Positions 1 to 8,761 of a stretch of 64,000 bases of DNA are shown piece after piece; the first letter of the stretch is position 1, and each line of letters begins with the position of its first letter. Under the pieces are notes generated by a model. That model searched no databases and had not been told where the DNA came from. It saw only the letters and a list, made by a program, of their open reading frames with translations. A program made the translations under genes and the position numbers. Where the stretch lies: NCBI GenBank assembly GCA_051252005.1, contig JBPOEZ010000001.1:541190-605189 (forward strand), in the 5' to 3' direction. The stretch comes from JACOMS01 sp051252005 (GTDB lineage: Bacteria; Pseudomonadota; Alphaproteobacteria; Caulobacterales; Maricaulaceae).

Positions 1-17
1 CCCAAGGAGATGTTAGA

Positions 18-455
18 ATGAGAGTTTACCGAAAATATTTTCCGCTGCTAGTCGCGGCTCTATCGCTCGCCGCTTGCGGTGCAGAGAGCGCTGCGCCGCC
101 GTCTGAATACTCTTCGGACAAAGCCCAAACCGCGCTTCACGATCATTTTATAGGCAAGTGGCAAGTGGCTCTGCCGGACGGCGAAGGGGTGATCGTTAAC
201 GTGCCCCGCGCATCTTGTGATGATCCCGCCATCATAACATCGCCGAAAAAGGATGTTATACTCTACGCGTCGCCAAAAGGCGGAGAGACGCGGTTTGAAT
301 TAACGGCCTTCAACAACCGCATTACGTGGTATCCAGAAAACGCTCCGACCTCTATCTCGGAGGTTAAAGGTGCCGATCGTTTCTGGCTTTATAGCACCAA
401 TGGCCTGGGCAAAGCGGATTGGGATAATCCGATGGAATATAAAAGGTGTCTATAG
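18..455 (+). CDS. Hypothetical lipoprotein
   Basis: This is a 145-residue protein I do not recognise. It has a positively charged start, a hydrophobic stretch and a lipobox (LAAC, Cys20), so it is probably a periplasm-facing lipoprotein. The AAGGAG at bases 4-9 lies at good distance from the ATG at 18 and supports this start. The rest is a small globular region without a family motif I can name. The next gene begins 10 bases before this stop, so the two are probably co-transcribed. It is near the left edge, so any upstream operon partner is not visible. Confidence 0.75.
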   Translation: MRVYRKYFPLLVAALSLAACGAESAAPPSEYSSDKAQTALHDHFIGKWQVALPDGEGVIVNVPRASCDDPAIITSPKKDVILYASPKGGETRFELTAFNNRITWYPENAPTSISEVKGADRFWLYSTNGLGKADWDNPMEYKRCL

Positions 456-1048
456 ACAGACAGAGACGGCCAGAGGTGTTTACCTTTAAGCCTGCACTTT
501 TTGTGGCGGGACGGCATTATCATTTGTTTGATGACCGTGTTGAGCGTGTGAAGCCTAACGGGAAACGGGAGGTATTGATGTTCTCGGACATTGTCTCTGC
601 GCGGCTCGCTGTGACCTCGGCACGTGAGTATCGTTTTCGGCGACTTGATTTGATTAGAAAAGGCCAAAAGACTTTCAAAATTAACATCTCGACCACGCGG
701 ATGTCGACGCGCGGTAATGATCCAGACCTTAAAGCTTTTTTTGACTTTATTGCGGCGCTGTCGACTCAATTGGAAAGCACGCAGCCCAATGTTGTTGTTA
801 CATTTAGCGAAGCGCCAAAGGCGCTCTGGATTATGTTCACTATCGGTGTCCTGTCTATTTTAGCTGGAGCGGGCATGTTTGCTTTGGCTCTGCTGATGCG
901 CGTGCCTTCAAGTAAATTGACAGCGGCCATTCTGCCAATGGCAATCTTAGCGCTATTTGGAGCGTTCACGGCGGTGTCGTCCAATCCATTCAAAACGAGA
1001 CCGAAGCTAAGTTGGGCGCAGCTTGGTGCCGTTATTCAGAAAATGTGA
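446..1048 (+). CDS. Hypothetical protein with two C-terminal membrane segments
   Basis: This is a 200-residue protein of unknown function. Residues 1-110 form a soluble, basic region with short beta-like segments. Two hydrophobic helices follow (about 127-150 and 158-178), with a short basic tail. It starts at a GTG that overlaps the end of the upstream lipoprotein gene by 10 bases, which suggests translational coupling. The ribosome-binding site is weak, so a later start is possible. The N-terminal layout resembles a PH-like or stress-related membrane-anchored domain, but I could not confirm a family. Confidence 0.6.
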   Translation: MSIDRQRRPEVFTFKPALFVAGRHYHLFDDRVERVKPNGKREVLMFSDIVSARLAVTSAREYRFRRLDLIRKGQKTFKINISTTRMSTRGNDPDLKAFFDFIAALSTQLESTQPNVVVTFSEAPKALWIMFTIGVLSILAGAGMFALALLMRVPSSKLTAAILPMAILALFGAFTAVSSNPFKTRPKLSWAQLGAVIQKM

Positions 1049-1065
1049 CTTGTGTTAGGCGCTTA

Positions 1066-1857
1066 TTAGCCAAGCTCTGCAAGACTCTCCCTGAGGGAGA
1101 GTATGTCGCGCCAGCAGTCTTTTTTCATGGTAGGTTGCCTGAGCAGGAAGTCCGGATGGTAGAGCGGGAGGGCTGGAATTGTCTTTCCGCCAATTTTCAG
1201 ATCCGTCCATTGGCCTCTGTTTTTCATGATGCTGGTTTGCCCTGTCATGGCGCTAAGTGAGAGGCCGCCGACGAGGACAATGATTTTCGGGTCGATGAGT
1301 TCTATATGACGCGTAATGAAGGGCAGACAGAGCGCGATCTCTTCTTTTGTCGGATTTCTGCCGCCTGGAGGACACCAGTTGACCACTTGTGTTAGATAAA
1401 GCTCGTTCTCGCCAAGGCCGATTGATGCGAATATTTTATCGAGTAGCCGTCCAGGAGGGCCTGCGAAGGACTTTCCGGTAATGTCGTCATCTTGGCTGGG
1501 GACCTCGCCGATCACCATGATGTCAGCCTCTGGGTTGCCGCGCGAAAAAACGGCTTGGCGGGCATGGTCGCTCATGTCTCCTGCGTTGAAGTCTGCGAGA
1601 ATGTTTTTGAGACCTTCAAGTGTTTTGGCCGTTCTGGCAACTTCTGTGGATTCAGGCGAAGGTGCGGCAGGGGCCAACTTGGCAGAAGGCTGAGATTCTC
1701 TGGGCGTTTGCGCAACGTTACGGCTAGCATGATTCGGAGCCGCGGAGCTTTGGGGCGGTGCGGAACGGCGAAGCTTAGGTTTGACAGCAGAGATTTCCGG
1801 CACGTCAACACCGGCTGCGTCCCACCAACTTAGAATGGATTCAAGAGCTCTATCCAT
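1066..1857 (-). CDS. Uracil-DNA glycosylase, family 4-like
   Basis: This probably removes uracil from DNA in base-excision repair. The core carries a family-4 type motif 1 (GEVPSQDDD, where the family usually has GEAPG..ED), the FAGPPGRLLDKI segment, the NWCPPGGRNPTKEE segment and a terminal YHPDFLLRQP, matching the HPS/HPD motif. Classical family-4 enzymes bind a 4Fe-4S cluster with four Cys. Here the N-terminal C-x2-C pair is absent (AGDMSDHARQAVF), while two later Cys remain (NWC and ALC). A Pro/Ala-rich linker separates a short N-terminal helix region from the catalytic domain. The start chosen is the ATG at 1857; a TTG at 1872 in the same frame is an alternative. It sits tail-to-tail with the preceding plus-strand gene. 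Confidence 0.8.
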   Translation of the reverse strand: MDRALESILSWWDAAGVDVPEISAVKPKLRRSAPPQSSAAPNHASRNVAQTPRESQPSAKLAPAAPSPESTEVARTAKTLEGLKNILADFNAGDMSDHARQAVFSRGNPEADIMVIGEVPSQDDDITGKSFAGPPGRLLDKIFASIGLGENELYLTQVVNWCPPGGRNPTKEEIALCLPFITRHIELIDPKIIVLVGGLSLSAMTGQTSIMKNRGQWTDLKIGGKTIPALPLYHPDFLLRQPTMKKDCWRDILSLRESLAELG

Positions 1858-1922
1858 TACGCGGTAGTCCAAGTGAATACCATGCGCCTTTAAGGGCGAT
1901 GGGAAGTTCGCTGTTATCTATT

Positions 1923-3329
1923 CTACGAGCCACTGCTTTTACGTTTCCTTTTCAAAGGACTACGTAGCACAGTGCGGACGTTATTCTCAATGGACTCTAT
2001 GATGATGGTTGCAATGTCGAGTTTGGTGGCGGTTTCAATACCCTCTAGGCCCGGTGAGGAGTTGACTTCGAGGACTTTCGGGCCGCTATCGCTACGCAGA
2101 ATATCAACACCGGCGACGTTAAGCTTGAGAGCTTTAGCTGCCTTTACAGCGGTTTGGCGTTCAATTTTAGTCAGGCGGATTTTGGCGGCTGAGCCCCCTT
2201 GGTGAATATTGGAGCGAAACTCACCTGGCTGGGCCGTGCGTTTGATCGACCCCACGACTTTACCGTCGACAACAAAACAACGAATATCTGTGCCGCTAGC
2301 TTCCTTGACAAACTCTTGAACCAAAAAGTGCGCGTCTAGTCCGCGAAAAGCGTCAACCAGAGCACTGGCGGCTTTACGGGTTTCGGCAAGGACGACGCCT
2401 TTGCCTTGTGTGGATTCAAGAAGCTTCACCACAACAGGCGAGCCGCCGACGAGGTCAATAATGCCTTTTGTGTCATGTGAGGACTTGGCGAAAGCCGTAT
2501 TGGGCATGCCAAGACGATGCGCGGCTAAGATTTGGTGAGCCAGTAATTTGTCGCGGGAGTTCCCAATCGCGCTGGCATTATTGAGGCAATAGACGCCCAT
2601 GCTTTCAAACTGGCGGACAATGGCCATGCCGTAAAATGTCATGCGCGAGCCGATGCGAGGAATGATAGCGTCATAACGGGGCAGGGCCGATCCGTCGTAA
2701 TGGACTTCGGGTTTGTGGTTATTGATCGCCATGTAGCAGCGGCCCGTATTGATGGTTTCAATCACATGTCCGCGCGCTTCTGCCGCTTCAATCATGCGTT
2801 TATTAGAATAATTTCGAGGCTCTTGGGTCAGGATGCCGATACGTAAAGGGCGTTTTGGGTTCGTCTTTTTTCGTGCGCGTTTCGTGTATGTGTCATAGCT
2901 GAGTACGGGTTGCTGAAACGACGTCGACGGCAAGACAGACATGTTCTCGCGGATCGCCGTTCGGCCCAAAAGCATGCGGTAGCCCATAGTCTCGCGGTTC
3001 GTCAGCGTGATCTGGATAGGCCATGTCTGGCCGTCAATCGTGATTGGCGAGCTGATAACATATCGGGATTCCGTATCGCCATTGGAGCTTGTGACGACGC
3101 GGCGGTCAATGACCTTGGCCGAGCAGATAACTTCGATGCTCGGATCGGCCGGATCAGGATGCATAATGAAGCGAACTTGAGGGTTTTTCTCTGTGCCAAA
3201 GGGTTCTATTGCCACGGCATGCAGCGCAGAGGTCCGCGCGCCCGTGTCAACTTTGGCTTTAATGGCGGGAAGCGATAGGTCCGAAAGGCAAACCCATTCT
3301 TCCCATCCAAGTGTCAAATGATCGCTCAT
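1923..3329 (-). CDS. Retropepsin-like domain fused to RimK-type ATP-grasp ligase
   Basis: This is a 468-residue two-domain protein. Residues 5-145 resemble the RimK-associated aspartic-protease-like domain (formerly called ATP-dependent zinc protease), with the DTGA motif at 28-31 in KVDTGARTSALHA. Residues 160-455 form an ATP-grasp ligase of the RimK family, with segments such as SRDKLLAHQIL, VVVKLLEST.GKGV and VLEVNSSPGLEGIE. RimK adds glutamate residues to the C-terminus of ribosomal protein S6; the role of the attached domain is not settled. The C-terminal tail is Lys/Arg rich. It is divergent from the ETF-QO gene, with about 130 bases of shared upstream sequence. Confidence 0.88.
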   Translation of the reverse strand: MSDHLTLGWEEWVCLSDLSLPAIKAKVDTGARTSALHAVAIEPFGTEKNPQVRFIMHPDPADPSIEVICSAKVIDRRVVTSSNGDTESRYVISSPITIDGQTWPIQITLTNRETMGYRMLLGRTAIRENMSVLPSTSFQQPVLSYDTYTKRARKKTNPKRPLRIGILTQEPRNYSNKRMIEAAEARGHVIETINTGRCYMAINNHKPEVHYDGSALPRYDAIIPRIGSRMTFYGMAIVRQFESMGVYCLNNASAIGNSRDKLLAHQILAAHRLGMPNTAFAKSSHDTKGIIDLVGGSPVVVKLLESTQGKGVVLAETRKAASALVDAFRGLDAHFLVQEFVKEASGTDIRCFVVDGKVVGSIKRTAQPGEFRSNIHQGGSAAKIRLTKIERQTAVKAAKALKLNVAGVDILRSDSGPKVLEVNSSPGLEGIETATKLDIATIIIESIENNVRTVLRSPLKRKRKSSGS

Positions 3330-3460
3330 AGAGGTCTTTTATCTTTCTGTGACAAAGGGAATCCTTTACCCTTCGATGTTTAGCGTCTAATTCGATAGGC
3401 AATAAATGACGGATAGGCGAGTCTAGAAGGCAAGTCTTCATGGATAAAGAGGAAAAAGTT

Positions 3461-5128
3461 ATGTCAGAGGCTGCGATAGAACGCGAAAGTATGGATTATG
3501 ATGTTGTCATCGTTGGCGCAGGGCCTGCGGGTCTATCAGCGGCGATCCGGCTAAAGCAGCTCGGCGGAGATGATATTTCCGTAGTGGTTCTGGAAAAAGG
3601 CTCAGAGGTGGGCGCGCATATTCTGTCCGGCGCTGTCCTTGACCCTTGCGGACTTGATGCGCTTATCCCTGATTGGAAAGACAAAGGCGCGCCAATTAAA
3701 ACAAAAGTCAAAACTGACCGCCTTTTGATGCTTGGACCCGAAGGCTCTGTGCGCATTCCTAACCAAGTGATGCCGCCGCTTATGCATAACCATGGGAACT
3801 ACATTGTTTCTATGGGCAATGTCTGCCGCTGGATGGCTGAACAGGCGGAAAGCCTCGGCGTAGAAGTTTTCCCCGGCATGTCCTGTTCGGATGTTGTCTA
3901 CGGCGAGAACGGCGAAGTCACGGGCGTGATTGCGGGTGAGTTTGGTATCAGTAAAGATGGCAGCAAAGGTGAAGGCTACGAGCCTGGCATGGTGCTGAAC
4001 GGGAAATATGTGCTGCTCTCTGAGGGCGCGCGCGGGTCTTTGTCGGGTCAAGTGATTAAGAAGTACGCGCTCAATGCGGATTGCGACGTGCCGAAATTTG
4101 GCCTCGGCATGAAAGAGATTTGGGATATTAAGCCGGAAAATCATAATGAAGGCGAAGTCACGCACACTTTAGGCTGGCCTTTGGGCTGGAAAGCGGGCGG
4201 CGGATCGTTCCTATATCATCTTGAAAACAACCAAGTCTTTATCGGCTATATTGTCGATCTCAATTACAAGAACCCGCACCTTTATCCTTATGCAGAATTT
4301 CAGCGCTGGAAGCACCATCCTGATATAGCCAAAGTGCTCGAAGGCGGTAAGCGCGTTGCTTACGGCGCGCGGGTTGTGACCAAGGGTGGCTTCCAGTCAA
4401 TTCCTAAGACGGCTTTTCCGGGCGGCGCGCTGCTCGGCTGCTCGGCTGGCCTCGTTAACTTGCCGCGTATTAAGGGCAATCACAATGCGATGCTGTCCGG
4501 CATTGCTGCAGCGGAAGCCGCCTTTAAGGCTATTTCCGGTGGCCGTTCCGGCGACGTGCTTGAAGCATATGATACAGACCTACGGACAGGCCCCATTGCC
4601 AAAGACCTTAAGCGGGTCCGCAATGTTGCGCCTCTCAATGCGCGTCTTGGTCCGCTTATTGGCGGCATGATGATGGGCGGCATAGATATGTGGGCCGCCA
4701 CGATCTTTAAGGTCAATCCGTTTGGCACGCTCAAGCACGGTAAAGACGACGCGCAGTCAACAGGTAAGGCGGCGGATTATAAGCCGATTGACTACCCGAA
4801 ACCGGACGGCGTGTTGTCCTTTGATCGCCTTACGAATGTGAGCTTTTCTGCGACCAATCACGGCGAAGAACAGCCGTCGCACCTTAAGCTACTCAACCCT
4901 AGTATTCCGATTGATGTGAACCTGCCGATCTATGACGAGCCGGCGCAGCGTTATTGTCCTGCGGGCGTCTATGAAGTGCTGCGCGATGATGACGGCTCTA
5001 ACCCTAGGTTTCAGATTAACGCGCAAAACTGTGTGCACTGTAAAACCTGCGATATTAAAGATCCGTCGAAGAATATCCTCTGGACCGTTCCTGAGGGCGG
5101 GGGTGGTCCCAACTACCCAAATATGTAA
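3461..5128 (+). CDS. Electron transfer flavoprotein-ubiquinone oxidoreductase
   Basis: This enzyme passes electrons from ETF (fatty acid and amino acid oxidation) to ubiquinone at the inner membrane. The 555-residue protein has an N-terminal FAD dinucleotide fold (DVVIVGAGPAGLSAA, about residues 13-28). The C-terminal 4Fe-4S region is recognisable from CPAGVYEV plus CVHCKTCDIKDP near residue 530. The hydrophobic quinone-facing segment (PHLYPYAEFQRWKHHP) is also typical. An ATG lies in frame at 3440, but AAAGAGG at 3446-3452 sits correctly for the ATG at 3461, so I chose that. The TPR lipoprotein gene begins 10 bases downstream. Confidence 0.95.
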   Translation: MSEAAIERESMDYDVVIVGAGPAGLSAAIRLKQLGGDDISVVVLEKGSEVGAHILSGAVLDPCGLDALIPDWKDKGAPIKTKVKTDRLLMLGPEGSVRIPNQVMPPLMHNHGNYIVSMGNVCRWMAEQAESLGVEVFPGMSCSDVVYGENGEVTGVIAGEFGISKDGSKGEGYEPGMVLNGKYVLLSEGARGSLSGQVIKKYALNADCDVPKFGLGMKEIWDIKPENHNEGEVTHTLGWPLGWKAGGGSFLYHLENNQVFIGYIVDLNYKNPHLYPYAEFQRWKHHPDIAKVLEGGKRVAYGARVVTKGGFQSIPKTAFPGGALLGCSAGLVNLPRIKGNHNAMLSGIAAAEAAFKAISGGRSGDVLEAYDTDLRTGPIAKDLKRVRNVAPLNARLGPLIGGMMMGGIDMWAATIFKVNPFGTLKHGKDDAQSTGKAADYKPIDYPKPDGVLSFDRLTNVSFSATNHGEEQPSHLKLLNPSIPIDVNLPIYDEPAQRYCPAGVYEVLRDDDGSNPRFQINAQNCVHCKTCDIKDPSKNILWTVPEGGGGPNYPNM

Positions 5129-5138
5129 AAGAGCCTCT

Positions 5139-6863
5139 ATGACCTTTAAAACACTCTTGGCAGGCATCGCCCTGTTTACGCTATCGGCATGCGCAAGCGT
5201 TCCCGGTCAGTATGATTTCGCCGATACGACGTCCCCTGAAGGCCACCTTTTTGCAGATTACCTTATCGGGAGTTATGCAGGGCATTTGGAAGATGCGGCG
5301 GCGCGGTCAAAATATTACACGCGGGCTTTCGAGCAAGCCCCTGAGGATGTTATCCTTGGTCGGCGCGCTGCGACATCTGCCGTCCGAGCCGGAGATATGC
5401 CGCTCGCGCGAAACCTAGCAAAAAAAGTTTTAGAAAAAGAGCCATTTGAGCCGATGTCACGCGCCATTTTGGGCGCAGACGCCTTCGCAAAAGGGCAATC
5501 GGAAAAGGCTGAAGCCTATTTCGAAACCTCTACCAATGATCTGACGTCGCAGGTTCTTATGAACATCATGCGCGGCTGGAACAAAGCGGCCTTAGGCAGT
5601 CCTGAAGATGCGCGGTCGATTTTTTCCTCAGTCGGCGGCGGGTTCGCGGCCATAGGCGGCGGGCAATATTTCGACCTACTCGGACGATTGCAGGTCGCTA
5701 CCCTTGACGCCGCTACGGGTGATTTTGACGCGGCAACAAATGGGTTCGATCTTATTGAGGCGTCCAATTTTGCGCCACTCGAAACAGCTTTGGCTAAGGT
5801 GCGCGCGCTATCTCTTACAGGGGATGTTGATGCGGCTTGTGATTATTTGGAAGCCTTTGCCAAAGAGCATGGCGGTTTTGAAACAGGCCCGATCCGTTTT
5901 TATACGGATAGTTTACAAGCTGGAAAGCCTGTCTCGAAAAAACTAACCCCGCAGCAGGAAGCCGCGCGGGCTATCACAGAAACGTCCTACGGATTTTTTG
6001 TTCGTAACGGGGCGAGTGACGCCGGTGAAGTCTTCCTTCGTGTTGCGCTTGAGCTTGATCCAAACCATGACAAGGCCAAGCTGTGGCTCGGTAGTCTTTT
6101 GGAAAATTCGAAGCGCGAAGATGAAGCTATGGCTCTGTTCATGGCCATTCCGGATAATTCACCTTATATTGTATCCGCAAGGCTTTCGCAGGCCAGTCTG
6201 TATTTCTCCCGCAAGGAAGACGAAAAGGCGCTTGCTCTCTTGGAGAAAACCAACGCTGAGCACACATCACTTGTGACTCGTGAATCTCTTGGACGGGCGC
6301 GGTTAATTCGAGAAAACTATGCAGAAGCGTTGCCGATTTATGACGCGCTGGTGAAAAGCATGAGCGAAGAGAAAATCGCAGAAAACCCTGAACCCCTTTA
6401 TTTTCGCGGTATTTGTTATGAGCGCCTAAAGCAATGGGATGAGGCTGTCGCTGATTTCAAACGGGTATTAGAGGTAGATCCTGATAATGCCGACGCGTTA
6501 AATTATCTGGGCTATACATGGGTTGACCGTAACGAGAACCTCGACGAGGCATTTAGTATGATCCGGAAAGCCGTAGCGCTTGAGCCCGAAAGCGGCGCGA
6601 TCGTCGATTCGCTTGGGTGGGCGCATTACAAGCTCGGCCAATATGAAGAGGCGAGAGTGCAGCTTGAGAAGGCTGTTGAGCTATCTCCGTCAAGCGCAAC
6701 GATTATTGATCACCTCGGTGATACCTATTGGAAGCTAGGCCGTTTTCGCGAAGCGGGATATCAGTGGACGCGCGCGCTTGAGTTTGATCCAACCGACGAA
6801 GAACGCGAAACAATTGCAGCGAAACTCGACAGCGGCAAAGGCCCCGTAGAGGCTTTGCCTTAA
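5139..6863 (+). CDS. TPR-repeat lipoprotein
   Basis: This 574-residue protein has a lipoprotein signal (FTLSAC, Cys18) and is then almost entirely helical repeats. Clear TPR units lie in the last third (for example EPLYFRGICYERLKQWDEAV, DALNYLGYTW and GAIVDSLGWAHYKLGQYEEA). Such proteins scaffold complexes in the periplasm or at the outer membrane. The open frame extends upstream into the ETF-QO gene, but the ATG at 5139 gives a perfect lipoprotein signal, so the longer form is rejected. The stop touches the ispE start directly, so both are probably in one transcript. The exact partner is unknown. Confidence 0.88.
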   Translation: MTFKTLLAGIALFTLSACASVPGQYDFADTTSPEGHLFADYLIGSYAGHLEDAAARSKYYTRAFEQAPEDVILGRRAATSAVRAGDMPLARNLAKKVLEKEPFEPMSRAILGADAFAKGQSEKAEAYFETSTNDLTSQVLMNIMRGWNKAALGSPEDARSIFSSVGGGFAAIGGGQYFDLLGRLQVATLDAATGDFDAATNGFDLIEASNFAPLETALAKVRALSLTGDVDAACDYLEAFAKEHGGFETGPIRFYTDSLQAGKPVSKKLTPQQEAARAITETSYGFFVRNGASDAGEVFLRVALELDPNHDKAKLWLGSLLENSKREDEAMALFMAIPDNSPYIVSARLSQASLYFSRKEDEKALALLEKTNAEHTSLVTRESLGRARLIRENYAEALPIYDALVKSMSEEKIAENPEPLYFRGICYERLKQWDEAVADFKRVLEVDPDNADALNYLGYTWVDRNENLDEAFSMIRKAVALEPESGAIVDSLGWAHYKLGQYEEARVQLEKAVELSPSSATIIDHLGDTYWKLGRFREAGYQWTRALEFDPTDEERETIAAKLDSGKGPVEALP

Positions 6864-7727
6864 ATGCCGACGCAGCTCGCACGCGCCAAGATCAATCTGA
6901 CCCTGCATGTGGGCAGGGTCATTGCCAATCAGGCAGATCCTTTTTACGGCTATCACCCTCTCGATAGCCTAGTGGTTTTTGCAGATATTGCGGACGAGCT
7001 CTCCTGCCAGCCTGCGGAAAAAACGACGCTGACCATCGCGGGGCCGTTTGCCAATGAGCTTAGCTGCGATGAGAGTAACCTTGTACTGAAAGCCTATCAT
7101 GCATTGGTTCGGCATGCTCAGTGTCCGCCGCTTGCGTTTGCTTTGACGAAAAACTTACCTGTAGCTGCAGGTATAGGCGGGGGGAGCGCGAATGCAGCAG
7201 CGGCGCTGCGCTTGATGGCTAATTATGTTGATCTACCGGATAATGAATGGCGCGATATTGCGCTTCGCCTAGGGGCTGATGTGCCTGTGTGCTTAGAATC
7301 GCATACGGCGCGGATGACCGGTACAGGCGAAACGGTTAGCGCTATGCCGGACATGGGAACGCTCTCTGCAGTTCTGATTAACCCAGGCGTGACCGTTATG
7401 ACGCGGGACATATTCAAGGCTTTTGACAGCCTGTCGCCGAAAGATACGCCGCGGCCGCAATGCAGCCAAGGTGACCTGATCGCCCGCGCGCTTGACGGGC
7501 GAAACGATCTTGAACCTGCCGCTATTCAGGCCGTTCCAGAGGTAAGAGAGTGCCTAATGGCGCTGGCTTCGCAGGGGGGCTGCCAACTGGCCCGCATGTC
7601 TGGTTCAGGCGCCACGGTATTCGGGCTTTTCCAAACCCAGACGGAGGCTTTGCGCGCCGCCGATGCCTTGTGTAAATCCATGCCAATGGCTTGGGTGCAG
7701 GCTGTGACATTGGGAGACGCGGCGTAA
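6864..7727 (+). CDS. ispE: 4-diphosphocytidyl-2-C-methyl-D-erythritol kinase
   Basis: It phosphorylates CDP-methylerythritol in the MEP route to isoprenoid precursors. The 287-residue length fits. The GHMP-kinase glycine-rich ATP motif PVAAGIGGGSANAAAAL lies at residues 99-115. The N-terminal AKINLTLHV supplies the catalytic Lys9, and LGADVPV carries Asp139. The C-terminal RMSGSGATVFGLF segment is also diagnostic. The ATG follows the upstream stop with no gap, and the next gene overlaps its stop (TAATG). A polyprenyl diphosphate synthase, which consumes the pathway product, lies just downstream on the other strand. Confidence 0.95.
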   Translation: MPTQLARAKINLTLHVGRVIANQADPFYGYHPLDSLVVFADIADELSCQPAEKTTLTIAGPFANELSCDESNLVLKAYHALVRHAQCPPLAFALTKNLPVAAGIGGGSANAAAALRLMANYVDLPDNEWRDIALRLGADVPVCLESHTARMTGTGETVSAMPDMGTLSAVLINPGVTVMTRDIFKAFDSLSPKDTPRPQCSQGDLIARALDGRNDLEPAAIQAVPEVRECLMALASQGGCQLARMSGSGATVFGLFQTQTEALRAADALCKSMPMAWVQAVTLGDAA

Positions 7728-8755
7728 TGCTGTCCATGCTCTATGTGATGGGGTTTGCCGCCGCTTTGTCTATGGCCGTGAGTGGTTTCATGATCCATGT
7801 CGGCATTGGCGATATTCCTGTTACGCGCTCATCTCATAAAAAAACGACAGCGACGTGCGGGGGCTTAGGTCTTGTGGCTGCCATTGGCGGTTTCTTTCTT
7901 ATCATGCCGCAGTTTTTTCCTGCAACATGGCTAGATAAGGATTGGCCATTTGTCCTTACCATATTATGGGCCGTGGCCATTCTTGGTTTAGTTGATGATA
8001 TTTTTGCCATATCGGCTAAATTAAAATTTGCCATTCTGGCGGTTTTAGCCGTTCTTGCCGTATGGAAGATTGGGCCTGTGACAGCGCTCCCATATGCTGC
8101 ACAGGGCGTGTGGATACCTTACGTGGTTGGGTTCATCGGCTCTGTACTTTGGATTTTCGTGACGGCTAATGCCGTGAACTTTATGGACGGTTCAAACGGG
8201 CTCATGGCCTGCGTTATGATCATTGCTTTGATCGGTCTGGCTGCCATCGGAACGGGCCTGGGGGCTATCCAGACATCGCTTTTGCCGCTCGCTATAGCGG
8301 CAGGTCTCATCGGGTTTTTACCGTATAATCTCCGGCGATCTGCCCATGTGTTTTCTGGCGATGTGGGGTCATTAGTGACAGGGTTTGGCTTTGCCATGAG
8401 CGTACTCTGGCTTTGCCGTGAACGGCCCGACGCCGTGCCTGTGCTTATCGGGCCAGTTTTAATTTTACCGTTTCTTACAGATGTTTTGCTGACGATGATC
8501 TGGCGGGTGAAGCAAAAGGAAAACCTTTTGACGCCGCATAAGCATCACCTTTATCAGCGCTTGATTGCACGCGGCCATAGCCATGTCGCTGTGGCTTTAT
8601 ATTATAGTCTGGCGGGGATGCTCTGTGCTTTGACCGCTTACGGTTGCGCTATGGTAGGCTTCCACAAATATACGGCTTTCATCATCTTTCCAGCGATGAT
8701 CATGTCCACTTTGTACTACGCTGGGCTCCGCTCCATAGAAACACGTAAAGCCTAA
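7727..8755 (+). CDS. MraY/WecA-family undecaprenyl-phosphate glycosyl-1-phosphate transferase
   Basis: This is a multi-pass membrane enzyme of glycosyltransferase family 4, which links a sugar-1-phosphate to undecaprenyl phosphate at the inner membrane. The 342 residues show about ten hydrophobic helices. Asp90-Asp91 (GLVDDIFAIS) and NFMDGSNGL (151-159) are the metal and substrate motifs. TPHKHHLYQRL near residue 270 is the cytoplasmic His-rich loop. The start overlaps the ispE stop as TAATG; an upstream in-frame extension from 7691 is unlikely. It resembles WecA or lipopolysaccharide/capsule initiators more than MraY, since no mur cluster surrounds it. The N-terminal RSSHKKTTATCGG lacks the usual P-x-P-R-G. 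Confidence 0.88.
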   Translation: MLSMLYVMGFAAALSMAVSGFMIHVGIGDIPVTRSSHKKTTATCGGLGLVAAIGGFFLIMPQFFPATWLDKDWPFVLTILWAVAILGLVDDIFAISAKLKFAILAVLAVLAVWKIGPVTALPYAAQGVWIPYVVGFIGSVLWIFVTANAVNFMDGSNGLMACVMIIALIGLAAIGTGLGAIQTSLLPLAIAAGLIGFLPYNLRRSAHVFSGDVGSLVTGFGFAMSVLWLCRERPDAVPVLIGPVLILPFLTDVLLTMIWRVKQKENLLTPHKHHLYQRLIARGHSHVAVALYYSLAGMLCALTAYGCAMVGFHKYTAFIIFPAMIMSTLYYAGLRSIETRKA

Positions 8756-8761
8756 GCGGTT

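Noticed and set aside
1012..1260. 82-codon plus-strand ORF over the glycosylase end
   Set aside because: It is a shadow of the minus-strand glycosylase gene with no signal of its own.
4932..5138. Upstream extension of the TPR lipoprotein frame
   Set aside because: It lies within the ETF-QO gene in another frame, and the ATG at 5139 gives a proper lipoprotein signal.
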